A stretch of 64,000 nt of DNA from Streptomyces sp. LUP30 (GCF_001746365.1 NZ_MJAJ01000001.1:193182-257181); one strand, 5' to 3'. Numbered from the stretch's first letter, positions 1-9,009 are shown. Notes: a model not told the origin generated them from the letters alone. Numbers and translations: made by a program.

Positions 1-1
1 G

Positions 2-301
2 CAGCGCGTCGCCCTCGCCCGGGCCCTTGTCACCCGTCCCGACGTCCTCTTCGCGGACGAGCCCACCGGCGCCCTGGACACCACCACCTCACGCGAGGTG
101 CTCAAGATGATGCGGATGCTGGTCGACCAGGAGGGCCAGACCACCTTGATGGTCACCCACGACCCGGTCGCCGCGTCCGTGGCCGATGTCGTCGTCTTCC
201 TCAAGGACGGGCAGATCGCCGACCGCATCTCGCTCGACCGTCACCCCGGCGGCAACAACGCCGCCGCGATCGCCACCCACATGGCCCGGCTGGAGGCGTG
301 A
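2..301 (+). CDS. ABC transporter ATP-binding protein, C-terminal part
   Basis: This is the last 99 residues of an ABC ATPase; the gene runs off the left edge. It begins within the signature region (QRVALARAL), followed by Walker B (LFADEP), the D-loop (TGALD) and the switch histidine (VTHDP). That order is diagnostic of the MacB/LolD-like ATPases that power FtsX-type exporters. It should act on the cytoplasmic face of the membrane with the permease encoded next. The stop codon overlaps the permease start (TGATG), so the two are translationally coupled. The substrate cannot be told from this fragment. Confidence 0.93.
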   Translation, partial: QRVALARALVTRPDVLFADEPTGALDTTTSREVLKMMRMLVDQEGQTTLMVTHDPVAASVADVVVFLKDGQIADRISLDRHPGGNNAAAIATHMARLEA

Positions 302-2718
302 TGCTGATCCTCGCGAACGTACGCGAACGCTGGTCCGGCTTCCTCGGAGCCTTCGTCGCCGTCCTGGTCGGCGTCGCCCTGATCTCGACCACCCTGGTCA
401 TCTACGACTCCGCCCGGCCCCGGGTCCAGCCCCGCTACGACGGCACCACCGCCCTGGCGCTGCCCCACAAGGCCCTCGACGCCGACGGCAGCCCCGAGGA
501 CCGGATGCCGTGGAGCACGGCCGAGGCCGAGCCGCTGGTGGCCGGACTCGACAAGGTTCCGGGTGTGGCCGACGCCGTGGTGGACCGCTCCTTCTACGCC
601 CAGGCGATCAAGGACGGCAAGCCCGTCACCGACGAGGGAGCCCTGGAGTCCGGGCACGGCTGGTCCAGCGCGCAGATGGCGCCCTACAAGCTGGTCTCGG
701 GCCACGCCCCGAGCGCCGCGAACGAGGTCGTGGTGGACCGCGCCCTGGGCGCGGCCGTGGGCAGCGGGCTGACCGTCAACCTCACCGAGGGCCGCAGGCA
801 GTTCACCGTCGCCGGTACCGTGGACGGCCCCGGCTACTACTTCAGCGAGGCGTTCGCCGCGCGGCACCAGCCCGGGGTCGGCGCCATCGCGCTGGTCGCC
901 GCCAAGGGAGCCGACACCGGCGCGATCGTCACCGCCGCGAAGAAGGTGCTCGGCGACAAGGGCGACGTCGTCTCCGGCGACGGCCGGTCCGAACTGCAGC
1001 CGCAGTACATCGAGCACAAGCGCTTCCTGGGCGTCCAGCTCATCAGTGCCATGGCCATCCTCGGCCTGTTCACCACGGTGTTCGTGGTCGCCTCCATGCT
1101 GGTCCTGGCGACCGGGATGCGGCGCCGCGAGATCGGTCTGCTGCGCACCATCGGCGCCGCCCCCCAGCAGGTCAAGCGCATGATCATCGGTGAGGCCGCG
1201 GTGGTCGGCCTGCTCGGCTCGATCGCCGGCTGCGTGGCCGGCGTGATCGCCGCCCCGGCGCTGCGCACCATTCTCGACAACCTGGACGTGGCGCCTCCCG
1301 GCATGGAGGTCACCGTCGCCGCCTGGCCGCTGCTCACGGCCTCCTTGATCGGTGTCGGTGTCAGTGTGATCGGTGCCTGGACCGCCGGCCGCAAGGCCGC
1401 CCGGGTCGCCCCGATCGAGGCTCTGCTGGACAGCCGCTCCGCCAACCAGGGCATGGGGCGCGGCCGCTGGATCGCCGGCCTCGCCGTCCTCGGGGCCGGT
1501 GCGCTCCTGGCCATCGGCACCGCCACCTCCAGCGCCGACAACCGCATCAACATGGCGATCTTCGCCACCATGACGCTGATCGCCGCGGCCGCCCTGCTGA
1601 CCCCCGCGTTCATCGGGCCCGTCGGCCGGTTCCTGACCGCCCCGTTTCAACGAGGCGGCTCCGCGGGCCCGGTCCTGATCCGGGCGGAACTGGTCGCCAA
1701 CCCGCGCCGGGCCGCCTCCCTGGTGGCCCCCGTGATCGCCGCCGTCGGTTTCGCGGTGCTGCTCAGCGGCATGGTGGAGACCATGCGGGTGGCCTACCCG
1801 GCGGGCGAGGCGCTGAAAATCTCGGGGCAGACGATCGTCACCCCGGACGGCACCCCCGGGAACACCGACGAGGTCGTCGCCGCCAACCCGGTGGGCAAGG
1901 CCGCGCTGCCGACCCGCGCGTTCGTCCTCAAGGACGCGTCGGCCGCGAAGAACGACCAGGGCACCGAGCAGGCCCGGAAGGCCACCGTCCTGGACGTCCT
2001 GGGCAGCCGGGACCCGCGCTGGAGCAAACCGGGCGAGGCCGTCCTCGGCGAGCACACCGCCAAGAAGCTGGGTCTGGCCAAGGGCCAGAAGGTTCCGGTC
2101 CGGTTCGCCGACGGCACCGCCGTCACCCTGCGCGTCGGCTCGGTCCTGCCCGACGACCCGGCCCGCGGTGACTTCGTGGTCGCCCGCGACCTGGTCCGCG
2201 TCCACGACCCGGCCGCGCTCACCGACGACATCTTCGTTCCCGGCAACGCCAAGGCCTCCGGACCCGTCCCCGGCACCGCCCTGCACGACGCCGCCGAGTA
2301 CGCCCTGGCCGACTACCAGACCGACGCCAAGCTCACCGACAGCCTCGCCATGATGCTGATCGTCATCGCCGTCGGCTACAGCGTGATCGCCGTGGCCAAC
2401 AGCATGGCCATGGCCGCCCACGGCCGACGCCGCGCCTTCGGGGTCATGAAGTCCGCCGGCGGCACCGTCGGCCAGCTGCTCCTGGTCTCGGTCGGCGAGA
2501 CATCCCTGGTCATCGTCATCGGCGCCGCCCTCGGCATCCTGGTGACGCTGCCCCCGCTGGCGGGCATGGCCTCCGGCCTCTCCCAGGCCACCTCGTCGGA
2601 CGTGAGCCTGCACCTGAGCACCGGCACCCTCGCCGCCGCCGTCCTCGGCACCCTCGTGGCGGCGGTCCTGGCGGGACTCGCGGTCACCGCGAGGACCCTG
2701 CGCAGGCAGGCAGTGTGA
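298..2718 (+). CDS. FtsX-like ABC transporter permease
   Basis: An 806-residue (GTG) or 805-residue (ATG at 301) membrane permease. It has one N-terminal membrane segment (about residues 15-37), then a large extracytoplasmic domain. A first FtsX block follows at about residues 240-370 (three membrane helices, with the cytoplasmic loop RRREIGLLRTIGA). A second cluster of helices, an extracytoplasmic stretch and a terminal FtsX block (about residues 680-800, loop RRRAFGVMKSAGG) complete the duplicated layout usual for actinobacterial MacB/FtsX exporters. It overlaps the ATPase gene, so the pair forms one exporter. Such pairs often export peptides or lipids or respond to cell-envelope stress, but no regulator is visible inside the window. 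Confidence 0.93.
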   Translation: MMLILANVRERWSGFLGAFVAVLVGVALISTTLVIYDSARPRVQPRYDGTTALALPHKALDADGSPEDRMPWSTAEAEPLVAGLDKVPGVADAVVDRSFYAQAIKDGKPVTDEGALESGHGWSSAQMAPYKLVSGHAPSAANEVVVDRALGAAVGSGLTVNLTEGRRQFTVAGTVDGPGYYFSEAFAARHQPGVGAIALVAAKGADTGAIVTAAKKVLGDKGDVVSGDGRSELQPQYIEHKRFLGVQLISAMAILGLFTTVFVVASMLVLATGMRRREIGLLRTIGAAPQQVKRMIIGEAAVVGLLGSIAGCVAGVIAAPALRTILDNLDVAPPGMEVTVAAWPLLTASLIGVGVSVIGAWTAGRKAARVAPIEALLDSRSANQGMGRGRWIAGLAVLGAGALLAIGTATSSADNRINMAIFATMTLIAAAALLTPAFIGPVGRFLTAPFQRGGSAGPVLIRAELVANPRRAASLVAPVIAAVGFAVLLSGMVETMRVAYPAGEALKISGQTIVTPDGTPGNTDEVVAANPVGKAALPTRAFVLKDASAAKNDQGTEQARKATVLDVLGSRDPRWSKPGEAVLGEHTAKKLGLAKGQKVPVRFADGTAVTLRVGSVLPDDPARGDFVVARDLVRVHDPAALTDDIFVPGNAKASGPVPGTALHDAAEYALADYQTDAKLTDSLAMMLIVIAVGYSVIAVANSMAMAAHGRRRAFGVMKSAGGTVGQLLLVSVGETSLVIVIGAALGILVTLPPLAGMASGLSQATSSDVSLHLSTGTLAAAVLGTLVAAVLAGLAVTARTLRRQAV

Positions 2719-2736
2719 CCAGCACGGGGCCTTGAA

Positions 2737-2787
2737 CTGGTCAGCGGCTGCGCCTGGCGCCAACTGCCACCCTGCTTCGGCATATCG
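2737..2787 (+). pseudogene. IS5-family transposase fragment (plus-oriented piece)
   Basis: The plus strand reads LVSGCAWRQLPPCFGIS, the N-terminal insertion-domain signature of actinobacterial IS5-family transposases. Homology stops abruptly after this. The piece that would normally follow in the protein lies on the other strand at 2830-2964. No start codon, terminal inverted repeat or target duplication was seen. Confidence 0.7.
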
Positions 2788-2829
2788 AGGACGCGGGCTT
2801 GCGGGTGATGGCGCTGCATGGCGGGGACT

Positions 2830-2964
2830 GACGTGGGCGGTGTCGAGGACGACGCGGGTGACGTCGATGAGGCCGGAGTCGTCGAGCCGGTGCAGCACGG
2901 CTTCGTGCAGCCGGCCCCAGACACCGGCTCTCGACCAGATCAGGAACCGGCGGTGAGCCGTCGA
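2830..2964 (-). pseudogene. IS5-family transposase fragment (minus-oriented piece)
   Basis: Read on the minus strand, this encodes 45 residues starting STAHRRFLIW and including GVWGRLHEAVLHRL and VVLDTAHV. This is the segment directly following SGCAWR..CFGIS in IS5-family transposases, and it carries the first catalytic Asp region. It sits in the opposite orientation to the 2737-2787 piece, so the element has been split and partly inverted. The remaining DDE domain is absent. Confidence 0.75.
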
Positions 2965-3309
2965 CGGCTGAAAAGGTGGCGAACACACAGGTCCGAGCCC
3001 CGTGAACCGGGGCAAGTCGGACGCAACGCCCTGGAGCCGCGTCAAAGGCAGATTACCCCGATACGCACCCCACGGGGCTGCCTGAACTCAGGCTCTCGGC
3101 TTCGTGGCAAGCCATTCAAGAAGCCGCATGGCACTGGTGACGGCTCGTCCGCATGGATGCGCAGGAGCCCAGGAACGGTTGGACGTTTTCGGACGATCGC
3201 CCCTGGCCACGACAAGCGCGGCTACGTTCTCCTCGGTACCGCCGCAGCAGCAGCTCTTGATATCTGGCTCCGAATTCGGACAGTTACTAGTGGCTGTCGA
3301 GCCAGCGTC

Positions 3310-3568
3310 TTTGAAGTCCCCGACGGCGAGCTCGTCGACGAGCTGAACCGCCAGGCCGCCGCCGCCGGTATCACCGACGCCGCGATCGTCTCCCTGATCG
3401 GGGCCCGCCGACTCCTTCACCGACTGGCCCATGCCCGAAGGCGACGCGCTCAAGGACACCGTCACCAAGTACGACCTGCCCGGCGAGATGACCGGCACCG
3501 GCGAGATCCGCAACGGCTTCGCCCACATCCACGTCGTCATGGGCGTCGAAGGCGACCGCGCCATCGCC
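3310..3568 (+). pseudogene. PPC (DUF296) domain protein, N-terminal part, frameshifted
   Basis: Two reading frames together give a PPC/DUF296 domain: FEVPDGELVDELNRQAAAAG to SLIGA (3310-3405), then after one extra C near 3406, ADSFTDWPMPEGDALKDTV through EIRNGFAHIHVVMGVEGDRAIA (3407-3568). PPC domains occur in small actinobacterial proteins of unknown function, with a conserved GHLH motif that should follow directly. Here that motif is missing on this strand and instead lies on the minus strand at 3592-3657. No convincing start codon was found. This is a dead gene broken by a frameshift and an inversion. Confidence 0.65.
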
Positions 3569-3591
3569 CCGGGCCCCGACGCAAGGGCCGG

Positions 3592-3657
3592 TCAGCTGAC
3601 GGGGATGACGTAGGCGCGGGCGAAGTGGGTGCCGATGTGCGCTTCGTGGAGGTGCCC
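3592..3657 (-). pseudogene. PPC (DUF296) domain C-terminal fragment, inverted
   Basis: The minus strand encodes GHLHEAHIGTHFARAYVIPV, then Ser and a stop codon, which is the conserved C-terminal end of a PPC/DUF296 protein. It would complete the plus-strand fragment ending at 3568 if this small segment were flipped. Confidence 0.6.
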
Positions 3658-3913
3658 GGACCCCGGCGCCCCGGTCTTCAAGTTCGGGCCGACGAACCGA
3701 GCAGAGACGGGCCTACGCCAGGCAGTGCGTTCCTGCCGGGACATGCCGCCTTCTTCTTGCGGTAGGCATCGAAGGTCAGGGTGTGGTGCTGAGCATGATG
3801 CGCGCGCTCTGGCATGCCGACGGGGCGCCGCAGCGGCCGTCGACGCCACGAGAAGTAGCTTGACCACCAGTGGGCATGAATCCACAACGGCCCTCGGCCC
3901 GTCGGACGACGTG

Positions 3914-4270
3914 ATGACAGTAGCCGTTCCCGTTTCGCCGCAGGCCATGGCCACGATCGTCGATTGCACCAGCATCCGCCCGGCGTGGCTGGCCTCGTCC
4001 GCGTCCGGCCCTCCGGGAAACAATCTGACTTGCGCGCAGTGCCTGGAACTGGCGGATCTCGCTGCCGCAGCGGAGTGGGAGTGCCAGCAAGCTGCGGACG
4101 CGGATACGGCGGATACCGCTGCCGCCGCGTGCAGGGCTCTGGTCGACGTCCTGGAGCAAATCATGACTGGGATTGGCTTTGTCCACGAGTACGGGCAGCG
4201 AAGTTCACCACTTCGGGAGGCACCCAGGATTCGAACGGTCCGTAACCTGCGACTGGTCGGTACGGAGCGT
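3914..4270 (+). pseudogene. possible truncated hypothetical ORF
   Basis: From ATG 3914 an open frame encodes about 119 residues including NLTCAQCLELADLAAAAEWE and ALVDVLEQIMTGIG, with fairly GC-biased third positions. It has no stop of its own before running into the oppositely oriented SMI1/KNR4 gene, so if it was a gene its 3' end has been lost. I do not recognise the family. The stretch from 3658 to 3913 shows nothing supportable. Confidence 0.25.
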
Positions 4271-4813
4271 TCACTCCCACCAGTCGTTGCCGGTGTGCCA
4301 GCGCTGCACCCACTCCTCGAAGCCCCACGCCTGGTCACCGGGCGCCGGGACGGCACCGACGTCAGCGATCATCCACACCTCGCCCCGGCGGGGGCCAGTG
4401 GTCAGCAGGAGCCAGAACGACTGCCCGTCCTCGGACCCAAGAACGATGGACCCCTTGTTGAATGCGGCGTCGATCCGCGGGTCCTCGGGGTCGACACTCT
4501 CGTCGTCCTCCCAGGGCCATGCCGCCTTCAGGGGGAACGGTTCGCCTGGCTGTCGCGGGCCGAGGTCGGGCCACGTGTCGGGCAGCCAGCCGAGCGGCTG
4601 GAGACCACCGTCGCCGGCGGGGCCGAGGCTGGACCCGTTGCTGATCTCCGCGATGAAGGTCCTGTACGGCTCCGGGAGGACCACCCGATTCTCCTGCTCC
4701 CACGCCGCGACGGCTTCATGTCCGAGTGCCGGTTCACGCCACTCCGGCGGAAACGCGGAGCGCAGGAAATCGAGCATGGCGTCGGTGGGAGGCTGATCAC
4801 GTATGTCTGTCAC
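4271..4813 (-). CDS. SMI1/KNR4 (SUKH) family protein
   Basis: About 180 residues of the SUKH-type SMI1/KNR4 fold. The N-terminal helix (LGHEAVAAWEQ) is followed by LPEPYRTFIAEISNG, the family's most recognisable motif. Then come an acidic central part and a C-terminal GFEEWVQRWHTG helix. In bacteria SUKH proteins often act as immunity proteins against polymorphic nuclease toxins, but many Streptomyces copies are orphans, and no toxin gene is visible nearby. The start is uncertain: GTG 4813 is used, with ATG 4777 an alternative. No strong ribosome-binding site separates them. Confidence 0.85.
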   Translation of the reverse strand: MTDIRDQPPTDAMLDFLRSAFPPEWREPALGHEAVAAWEQENRVVLPEPYRTFIAEISNGSSLGPAGDGGLQPLGWLPDTWPDLGPRQPGEPFPLKAAWPWEDDESVDPEDPRIDAAFNKGSIVLGSEDGQSFWLLLTTGPRRGEVWMIADVGAVPAPGDQAWGFEEWVQRWHTGNDWWE

Positions 4814-5046
4814 GTCAGCATACTGGCAGAGGGGGCTGACACCCCGTTGCGGCTGCCTCACTCCGGGGCTGTGCTGCCCAGGTCATGAACATCGAACAGA
4901 GCCAGAGGCAGGTGCCTCCCGAGGTGGGGTTCTGGCTCAGTTTCCGTGCAGCGGCCACTCTGAGTGATGTCCGGGCGTCTCCGGCAGCTGCGGAAGTCGC
5001 CCGAAGATCAATCGTCACGAGGGTGGTTGGGCTGAAGGTCCCGGCC

Positions 5047-5808
5047 GTGGAAGAGGTCGTGCTCCGGCTGAAGGAGCTGTTGTTCCCGTCGGTCGCGGAC
5101 ATCGAGGTGTTGTCGGTTGACGCGAGTATCGAGATAGTGCGCGTTGACGTGCAGTGCACGACTGTCGGTGCTGCCTGCCCGGGGTGCGGAACCTGGTCGA
5201 CCCGGGTACACAGCTCCTACCTGCGGTTTCCTGCTGACGCACCGAGCGCCGGACGAAGAGTCGTGCTCCGATTACGGGTTCGGCGGTTCCGCTGCCGCGA
5301 CACCGTGTGCGCTCGGCGGACCTTCGTGGAACAGATCCCGGCCTCACCTGCGAATACGGCCAGCGCACCGAGCGGCTGCGCTGCGCCCTGGCTGCCGTCG
5401 GTCTTGCCCTGGCCGGACGGGCCGGCGCCCGGCTGGCCGCCGTCCTCAGCATGTCCGTCAGCCGGAGCACGGTCCTGCGCCTGGTCGACGACCTGCCCGA
5501 GCCGGAGGTGCCTGCGCCGCGGGTGGTCGGCGTCGATGAGTACGCCACCCGAAAGGGCCGCCACTACGGCACTGTGCTGGTGGACGTCGAAACCCGCCGG
5601 CCGATCGACGCTCCCGGACCGGGGGGCATCGAGTCTGGCCGCCTCGCTCGCCCAGCGCCCCGGTGTCGAGGTCGTCTGCCGGGACCGCGCGCCGTTCTTC
5701 GCCGAAGGCGCCGCTGCTGGAGCGCCGCAGGCGATGCAGGTCGCTGACAGGTGGCATCTGTGGCACAACCTGAGCGAGGCCGCCGAGCGGAGTGTCGCCC
5801 AGCACCGA
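5047..5808 (+). pseudogene. ISL3-family transposase, frameshifted and truncated
   Basis: It begins with the ISL3 N-terminus ([18 protein letters not shown], zinc ribbon with ACPGCGTW) in one frame and shifts near 5335 into a second frame ([40 protein letters not shown]). It returns near 5610 to the first frame ([37 protein letters not shown]). The reading ends at about residue 250 of a roughly 500-residue family, so the second half of the DDE domain is missing. Two frameshifts plus truncation make it inactive. Confidence 0.88.
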
Positions 5809-6192
5809 CCCGAACAACGAGACGAGGAGACCCCCACCATGCCCGATCCCAGTCCCTCAGCCCCCCCGCTTCGCCGCCGCCTACGTCCTGATGCGCATGG
5901 CCGCGGACCTGGGTGACCACTGGCTCCAGTCCGACCACCAGGCCATCACCAAAGCCATCACGACCGACACAAGGGCCAGTCCAGCCGCGCCCGGGCGCAT
6001 CGCCTGCACCGCACACTGCCTTTCTGTCTGGTTGGTTGCGGATCGAGGTATTGGTCGGCCGGCGTTGTCCCTGACAGAAACGCTGCGACCAGACGGGTCG
6101 CTGCGGGACAGCTGTCGTAGACGGTGCTGCACGACGACGTAGAGTGGCCCGAGGCTCGGCTGTTGGGGCCTCCAAGGGGACGGGGGCCCTCG
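5809..6192. other. gap after ISL3 remnant
   Basis: No supportable gene. A short open stretch encoding [19 protein letters not shown] (about 5870-5930) could be a fragment of a lost gene. An 8-bp inverted repeat, TTTCTGTC (6021-6028) and GACAGAAA (6073-6080), lies 44 bases apart; its role is unknown. Confidence 0.4.
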
Positions 6193-6750
6193 ATGGGCAT
6201 GAACAAGGCGGCCAGGACCGAGTGGTGGGAGAGTCTGCCTGCCGGGATCCGCGACGAGATCGACGGATACATCCTTCAGGACTCCCTTCTCGGCGCTGTG
6301 CGTGTCATCGTCGCCATCGGCCTCGTTCCCCATGGCATCGGCGTTGGTACCGCTCAGCTGATCGCCAATGACCGCTATCTCTACTACGGCGACCGGATTG
6401 CACGCGAGCCGGAGAGCCCCCTCGATCTGGAGTCGTTGGCCTATCGGGCGGCCGGGTGCGAGGGCCGCATCGTTGCGATCGAGGCGATCTGGGATGGTGA
6501 CACCGTCCACGACTGGTTCGTACGGCTGCTAGCCATCACCGCCGACCCGGCGGGAGAGTCCCACATGGCCACCGTCTATTGGTCAACGGCCAAGCGCTAC
6601 CTCGGCGAGGACGCGGATGGCGACCCACGCCACCCCGCAGCGGTAGCTGCCGAGCAGGCGGGGCGTGCCCTTGCCGAGTACCTCTCTGTACCGTTCCACT
6701 TCCCCAGCCCGGACACACCCGATGATGAGGCCCCGCGCTGGCAGCCCTGA
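6193..6750 (+). CDS. conserved hypothetical protein
   Basis: A 185-residue soluble protein, start ATG 6193 (a second ATG lies 6 bases on) preceded by a GGGG-rich ribosome-binding region. It has WWESLPAGIRDEIDGYILQD at the N-terminus, and VAIEAIWDGDTVHDWFVRLL and ATVYWSTAKRYLG in the middle. The acidic C-terminus ends FHFPSPDTPDDEAPRW. I recognise this as a recurring Streptomyces hypothetical family, often scattered among SMI1/KNR4-like genes, but no function is known to me. Codon use is normal for the organism and the gene looks intact. Confidence 0.8.
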   Translation: MGMNKAARTEWWESLPAGIRDEIDGYILQDSLLGAVRVIVAIGLVPHGIGVGTAQLIANDRYLYYGDRIAREPESPLDLESLAYRAAGCEGRIVAIEAIWDGDTVHDWFVRLLAITADPAGESHMATVYWSTAKRYLGEDADGDPRHPAAVAAEQAGRALAEYLSVPFHFPSPDTPDDEAPRWQP

Positions 6751-6843
6751 GCGACGATCGGCTTGGGCGGTCCTGGCTACTCAGGGAATTGGCCCTGCGG
6801 GTGAACGCACGGGGTGTGCTGTTCAGCGAAGGGATCGGCTCGG

Positions 6844-7251
6844 TCACACCGTCTCGGCACTGATGACGATGTCAACAGCACGAGCCCGTCCCTGCGCGTC
6901 GTCGACAGACACCCGGACTCGCCGCCGGCCCGGCATCCCGAGCAGGGAAGTGGTGAACGGGCTCTCGCCGACCACGTCCCCGACGACGAGTCGGCCATCG
7001 CTTAGCAGAAGATGTCCGTCGAACACCGTCGTCAGACTCTCCAGATCCCGCCCCTGGCCATCCGAGTCATCGTGATCTTGGAAGATCCGTACCTTGACCA
7101 GCACGGTCTGGGCCTGCACGCGGACGATGAGGTGAGTTTCGCAGGCAGCAGCCGGCTCGTTGTTGAGAGCCAGTGTCGTGGGGATCCACTCGGTCGAACC
7201 GATGGCCATCACTGGGTGATTCACGTACAGGTCGATACCTGCGATCTGCAT
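6844..7251 (-). CDS. hypothetical protein
   Basis: A 135-residue protein, start ATG 7251 (MQIAGIDLYVNHPVMAIGST). It has alternating hydrophobic patterns (THLIVRVQAQTVLVKVRIF, LLLSDGRLVVGDV) suggesting a beta-rich fold, with an acidic loop DHDDSDGQGRDLESL. It has no membrane segment or signal peptide. It is convergent with the 6193-6750 gene. The family was not recognised. The in-frame extension to 7308 lacks support. Confidence 0.6.
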   Translation of the reverse strand: MQIAGIDLYVNHPVMAIGSTEWIPTTLALNNEPAAACETHLIVRVQAQTVLVKVRIFQDHDDSDGQGRDLESLTTVFDGHLLLSDGRLVVGDVVGESPFTTSLLGMPGRRRVRVSVDDAQGRARAVDIVISAETV

Positions 7252-7387
7252 CGTGCGGCTCCTGTGCCATCCGTGATGTCCCTGGAAGACAGGGCTCCGC
7301 ACTGACACCGCCGTGGGGCAGGTTGGCGGCCTCGGTGACCTGAACCTCGTCTCACGGGTGTTCGGCGAGGAGATCCTGCCGCTGTGA

Positions 7388-7708
7388 CAGTGGAAGCCCG
7401 GCTCGGACGTCGCCGGCGGCGACCGCGTCGCAAAGATCCGCCTCTGTCAGCAGTACCTCACCCTCGCCCTGCGCACCGACGTCGACGGCGAGGGCGATGT
7501 CGAATTCGACGTGATGGTGCCGTGCCCGCACGACGACGAGTGCACCGGCCGGGCGCGGGTGCCCCCCTACAGCGTCACCTGCCTGTTCCGCTCACTCAAC
7601 GGCGACCTGGACGACGAGGACATCGTCTGCACCGTCCACGGACCGAATAACGACGACGACCAGGACGACGACCTCGAGGTGCAGGACCTGGAAGTGATCC
7701 ACGGCTGA
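7388..7708 (+). pseudogene. remnant of a small acidic hypothetical gene
   Basis: The frame is open from just after an in-frame TGA at 7385. It encodes WKPGSDVAGGDRVAKIRLCQQ, FDVMVPCPHDDECTGRARVP and a very acidic tail (NNDDDQDDDLEVQDLEV). Coding-like sequence GQVGGLGDLNLVSRVFGEE lies in the same frame before the TGA, so the stop looks like a nonsense mutation. The only starts after it are GTG/ATG at 7511-7514, giving about 65 residues. The cysteine pairs (C-P-H..E-C) might bind metal. Family not recognised. Confidence 0.4.
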
Positions 7709-7803
7709 AGGACCTCCGTGCCGCTCCGGCCCCGCCTCCCCGCCGCGGCCGGGGCGGGCGCGGTGGTTCCTCAGTCACCGCGATCAGGAGAGGAGTGGAC
7801 GTC

Positions 7804-8110
7804 ATGACCCAGCCCCCCGTACTACGAGGTCGACGTCCCCATACGGAGCACCGAGACGCCCGGCCTGGAAGGCGTGCACGTCTTCACCGGCTGGGCTGAC
7901 AGCCGTGGCGCGGCCGTGAAGGCCGCGCCTGAGGTCTATGACGCGGCCCGCGCCGCGGCGGAGGCCGGACGTGAGATCCCCTACGGAGGCCCGGACGGCT
8001 GGTCGGCCTGTGGGTACCGGCCCGGCTGGTAGCTCGACTGGCCCGCCGCGAACGCCGGCCACTGGAGGAGCCCGTACAGCTGGCTCAACTCCAAGCCCTT
8101 CGAGATGTAG
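7804..8110 (+). pseudogene. small hypothetical gene with frameshift and premature stop
   Basis: ATG 7804 starts MTQPP, and a one-base slip in the run of six C then gives YYEVDVPIRSTETPGLEGVH, FTGWADSRGAAVKAAPEVYD and GYRPGW, followed by TAG at 8030. The same frame continues without interruption as LDWPAANAGHWRSPYSW to a second stop at 8108. A hairpin follows directly. The intact gene would encode about 100 residues. Genes of this type are common next to conjugative-element genes in Streptomyces (from memory). Confidence 0.55.
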
Positions 8111-8118
8111 CTCTGCCT

Positions 8119-8160
8119 CGGGACAGCCGCACGTGCTTGGCGGCTTGGACGGCTGTCCCG
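8119..8160 (+). terminator. hairpin terminator
   Basis: An 11-bp perfect stem, CGGGACAGCCG (8119-8129) with CGGCTGTCCCG (8150-8160), and a 20-base loop. It lies 8 bases after the stop of the preceding remnant gene, as expected for a GC-rich factor-independent terminator. There is no U-tract, which is usual in Streptomyces. Confidence 0.65.
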
Positions 8161-8201
8161 GGCCCACCCAACCCGTACGAGACGAGAGGGAGATCCTCAG
8201 T

Positions 8202-8800
8202 ATGGACTCCGTCCTGCGCGTCCAGGGCCGGATCGGCCTCCGCGCCCTCCTGATCACCACCGCTGCCCTGCCGCTGACCGGCTGGACCGTGCACGCCCTG
8301 GCGCTGCACCGCAAGCTCGCCTCTACCCGGAAGGACCGCTGACCGGCCTGCTGCGCCGCGACGCCTACACCGCCCGCGCCCGCCGACTCCTGGCCCGCCA
8401 TGGCGACGACACGGCCTTGATCATGGTCGGCGCCGACCATTTCAGGGCCGTGAACGACACGGTGGGCTACCCGGCCGGCGACGCCGTCCTCGCCTCGTTC
8501 GGCGTCCGGCTCACCGCCTGGGCGGCCCCGCGCGCCGCCGCTGGCAGGCTGGGAGGCGATGAGTCCGCGGTCGCCCTGGAGCTGACCGCCGAACGGCGCG
8601 AGCAGCGCCTCGCACAGCTGGTCCGCATGCTGCACACGCCGGTCGTCCTGGACGACGGCCGCACCGTCGACGTCGCCGCCTCGGTCGGCGCTGCGACCCC
8701 GGAGGCGATCGGCTCCTGCGACCTGACCGTGTTGCAGAGGGCGGCCGACGCGGCTCTGTACGACGGCAAGCACTCCGGCCGCGCGCACTTTGCCACCTAG
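8202..8800 (+). pseudogene. GGDEF-like small membrane protein gene, frameshifted
   Basis: ATG 8202 follows a good GAGAGGGAG site. The first frame gives MDSVLRVQGRIGLRALLITT, one membrane segment (about residues 10-32), and LHRKLASTRKD. Near 8330 a missing base shifts to a frame reading PLTGLLRRDAYTARARRLLA, DTALIMVGADHFRAVNDTVG and RLGGDESAVALEL, ending at 8800. The order DPLTGL / D-F..N / GGDE is that of a diguanylate cyclase domain. The signature reads GGDES rather than GGDEF and the domain is short, so it was probably not a working cyclase even when intact. Similar small GGDEF genes are frequent on Streptomyces integrative elements (from memory). Confidence 0.65.
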
Positions 8801-8859
8801 CGTCACGCCACGGTGCCGTCCATCAACGGCCGCCGTGCGGGACGCCCCGGCACCGCCGT

Positions 8860-9009
8860 ATGAGCGCCGTCGCCCTGCCCGAAGGCGACTGGATCCGCGG
8901 CATCACGATCCGCCAGCCCCGGGCGACCTGCATCCTCGCCGGGAAGAACCCGGAAAACAGGCCCGTGAACTGGTTGATGGATAGCTCGGTGGCTCGTCAT
9001 GGGTTCTGA
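8860..9009 (+). pseudogene. ASCH-domain protein, N-terminal fragment
   Basis: ATG 8860 starts MSAVALPEGDWIRGITIRQP, then RATCILAGKNPENRPVNW. The segment IRQPxAT.ILAG....ENRP is the conserved N-terminus of ASCH (PUA-like) RNA-binding domain proteins. Homology ends at about residue 38, and a foreign tail runs to a stop at 9007. The gene is cut at about 8975. No gene is evident from 9010 to 9243. Confidence 0.6.

Noticed and set aside
241..3045. A 934-codon open frame on the minus strand
   Set aside because: It is the mirror image of the FtsX permease gene; composition is Gly/Asp/Arg-rich nonsense typical of antisense frames in GC-rich DNA. Only its first part (2830-2964) matches anything, an IS5 fragment.
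4205..4245. GGATTCGAAC beside a GGGAGGCACCC stretch, like a reverse tRNA 3' end
   Set aside because: The T-arm does not pair properly and no other tRNA arm is present; treated as chance.
6021..6080. Inverted repeat TTTCTGTC / GACAGAAA as possible IS ends
   Set aside because: Only 8 bp, no transposase between them and no target duplication.
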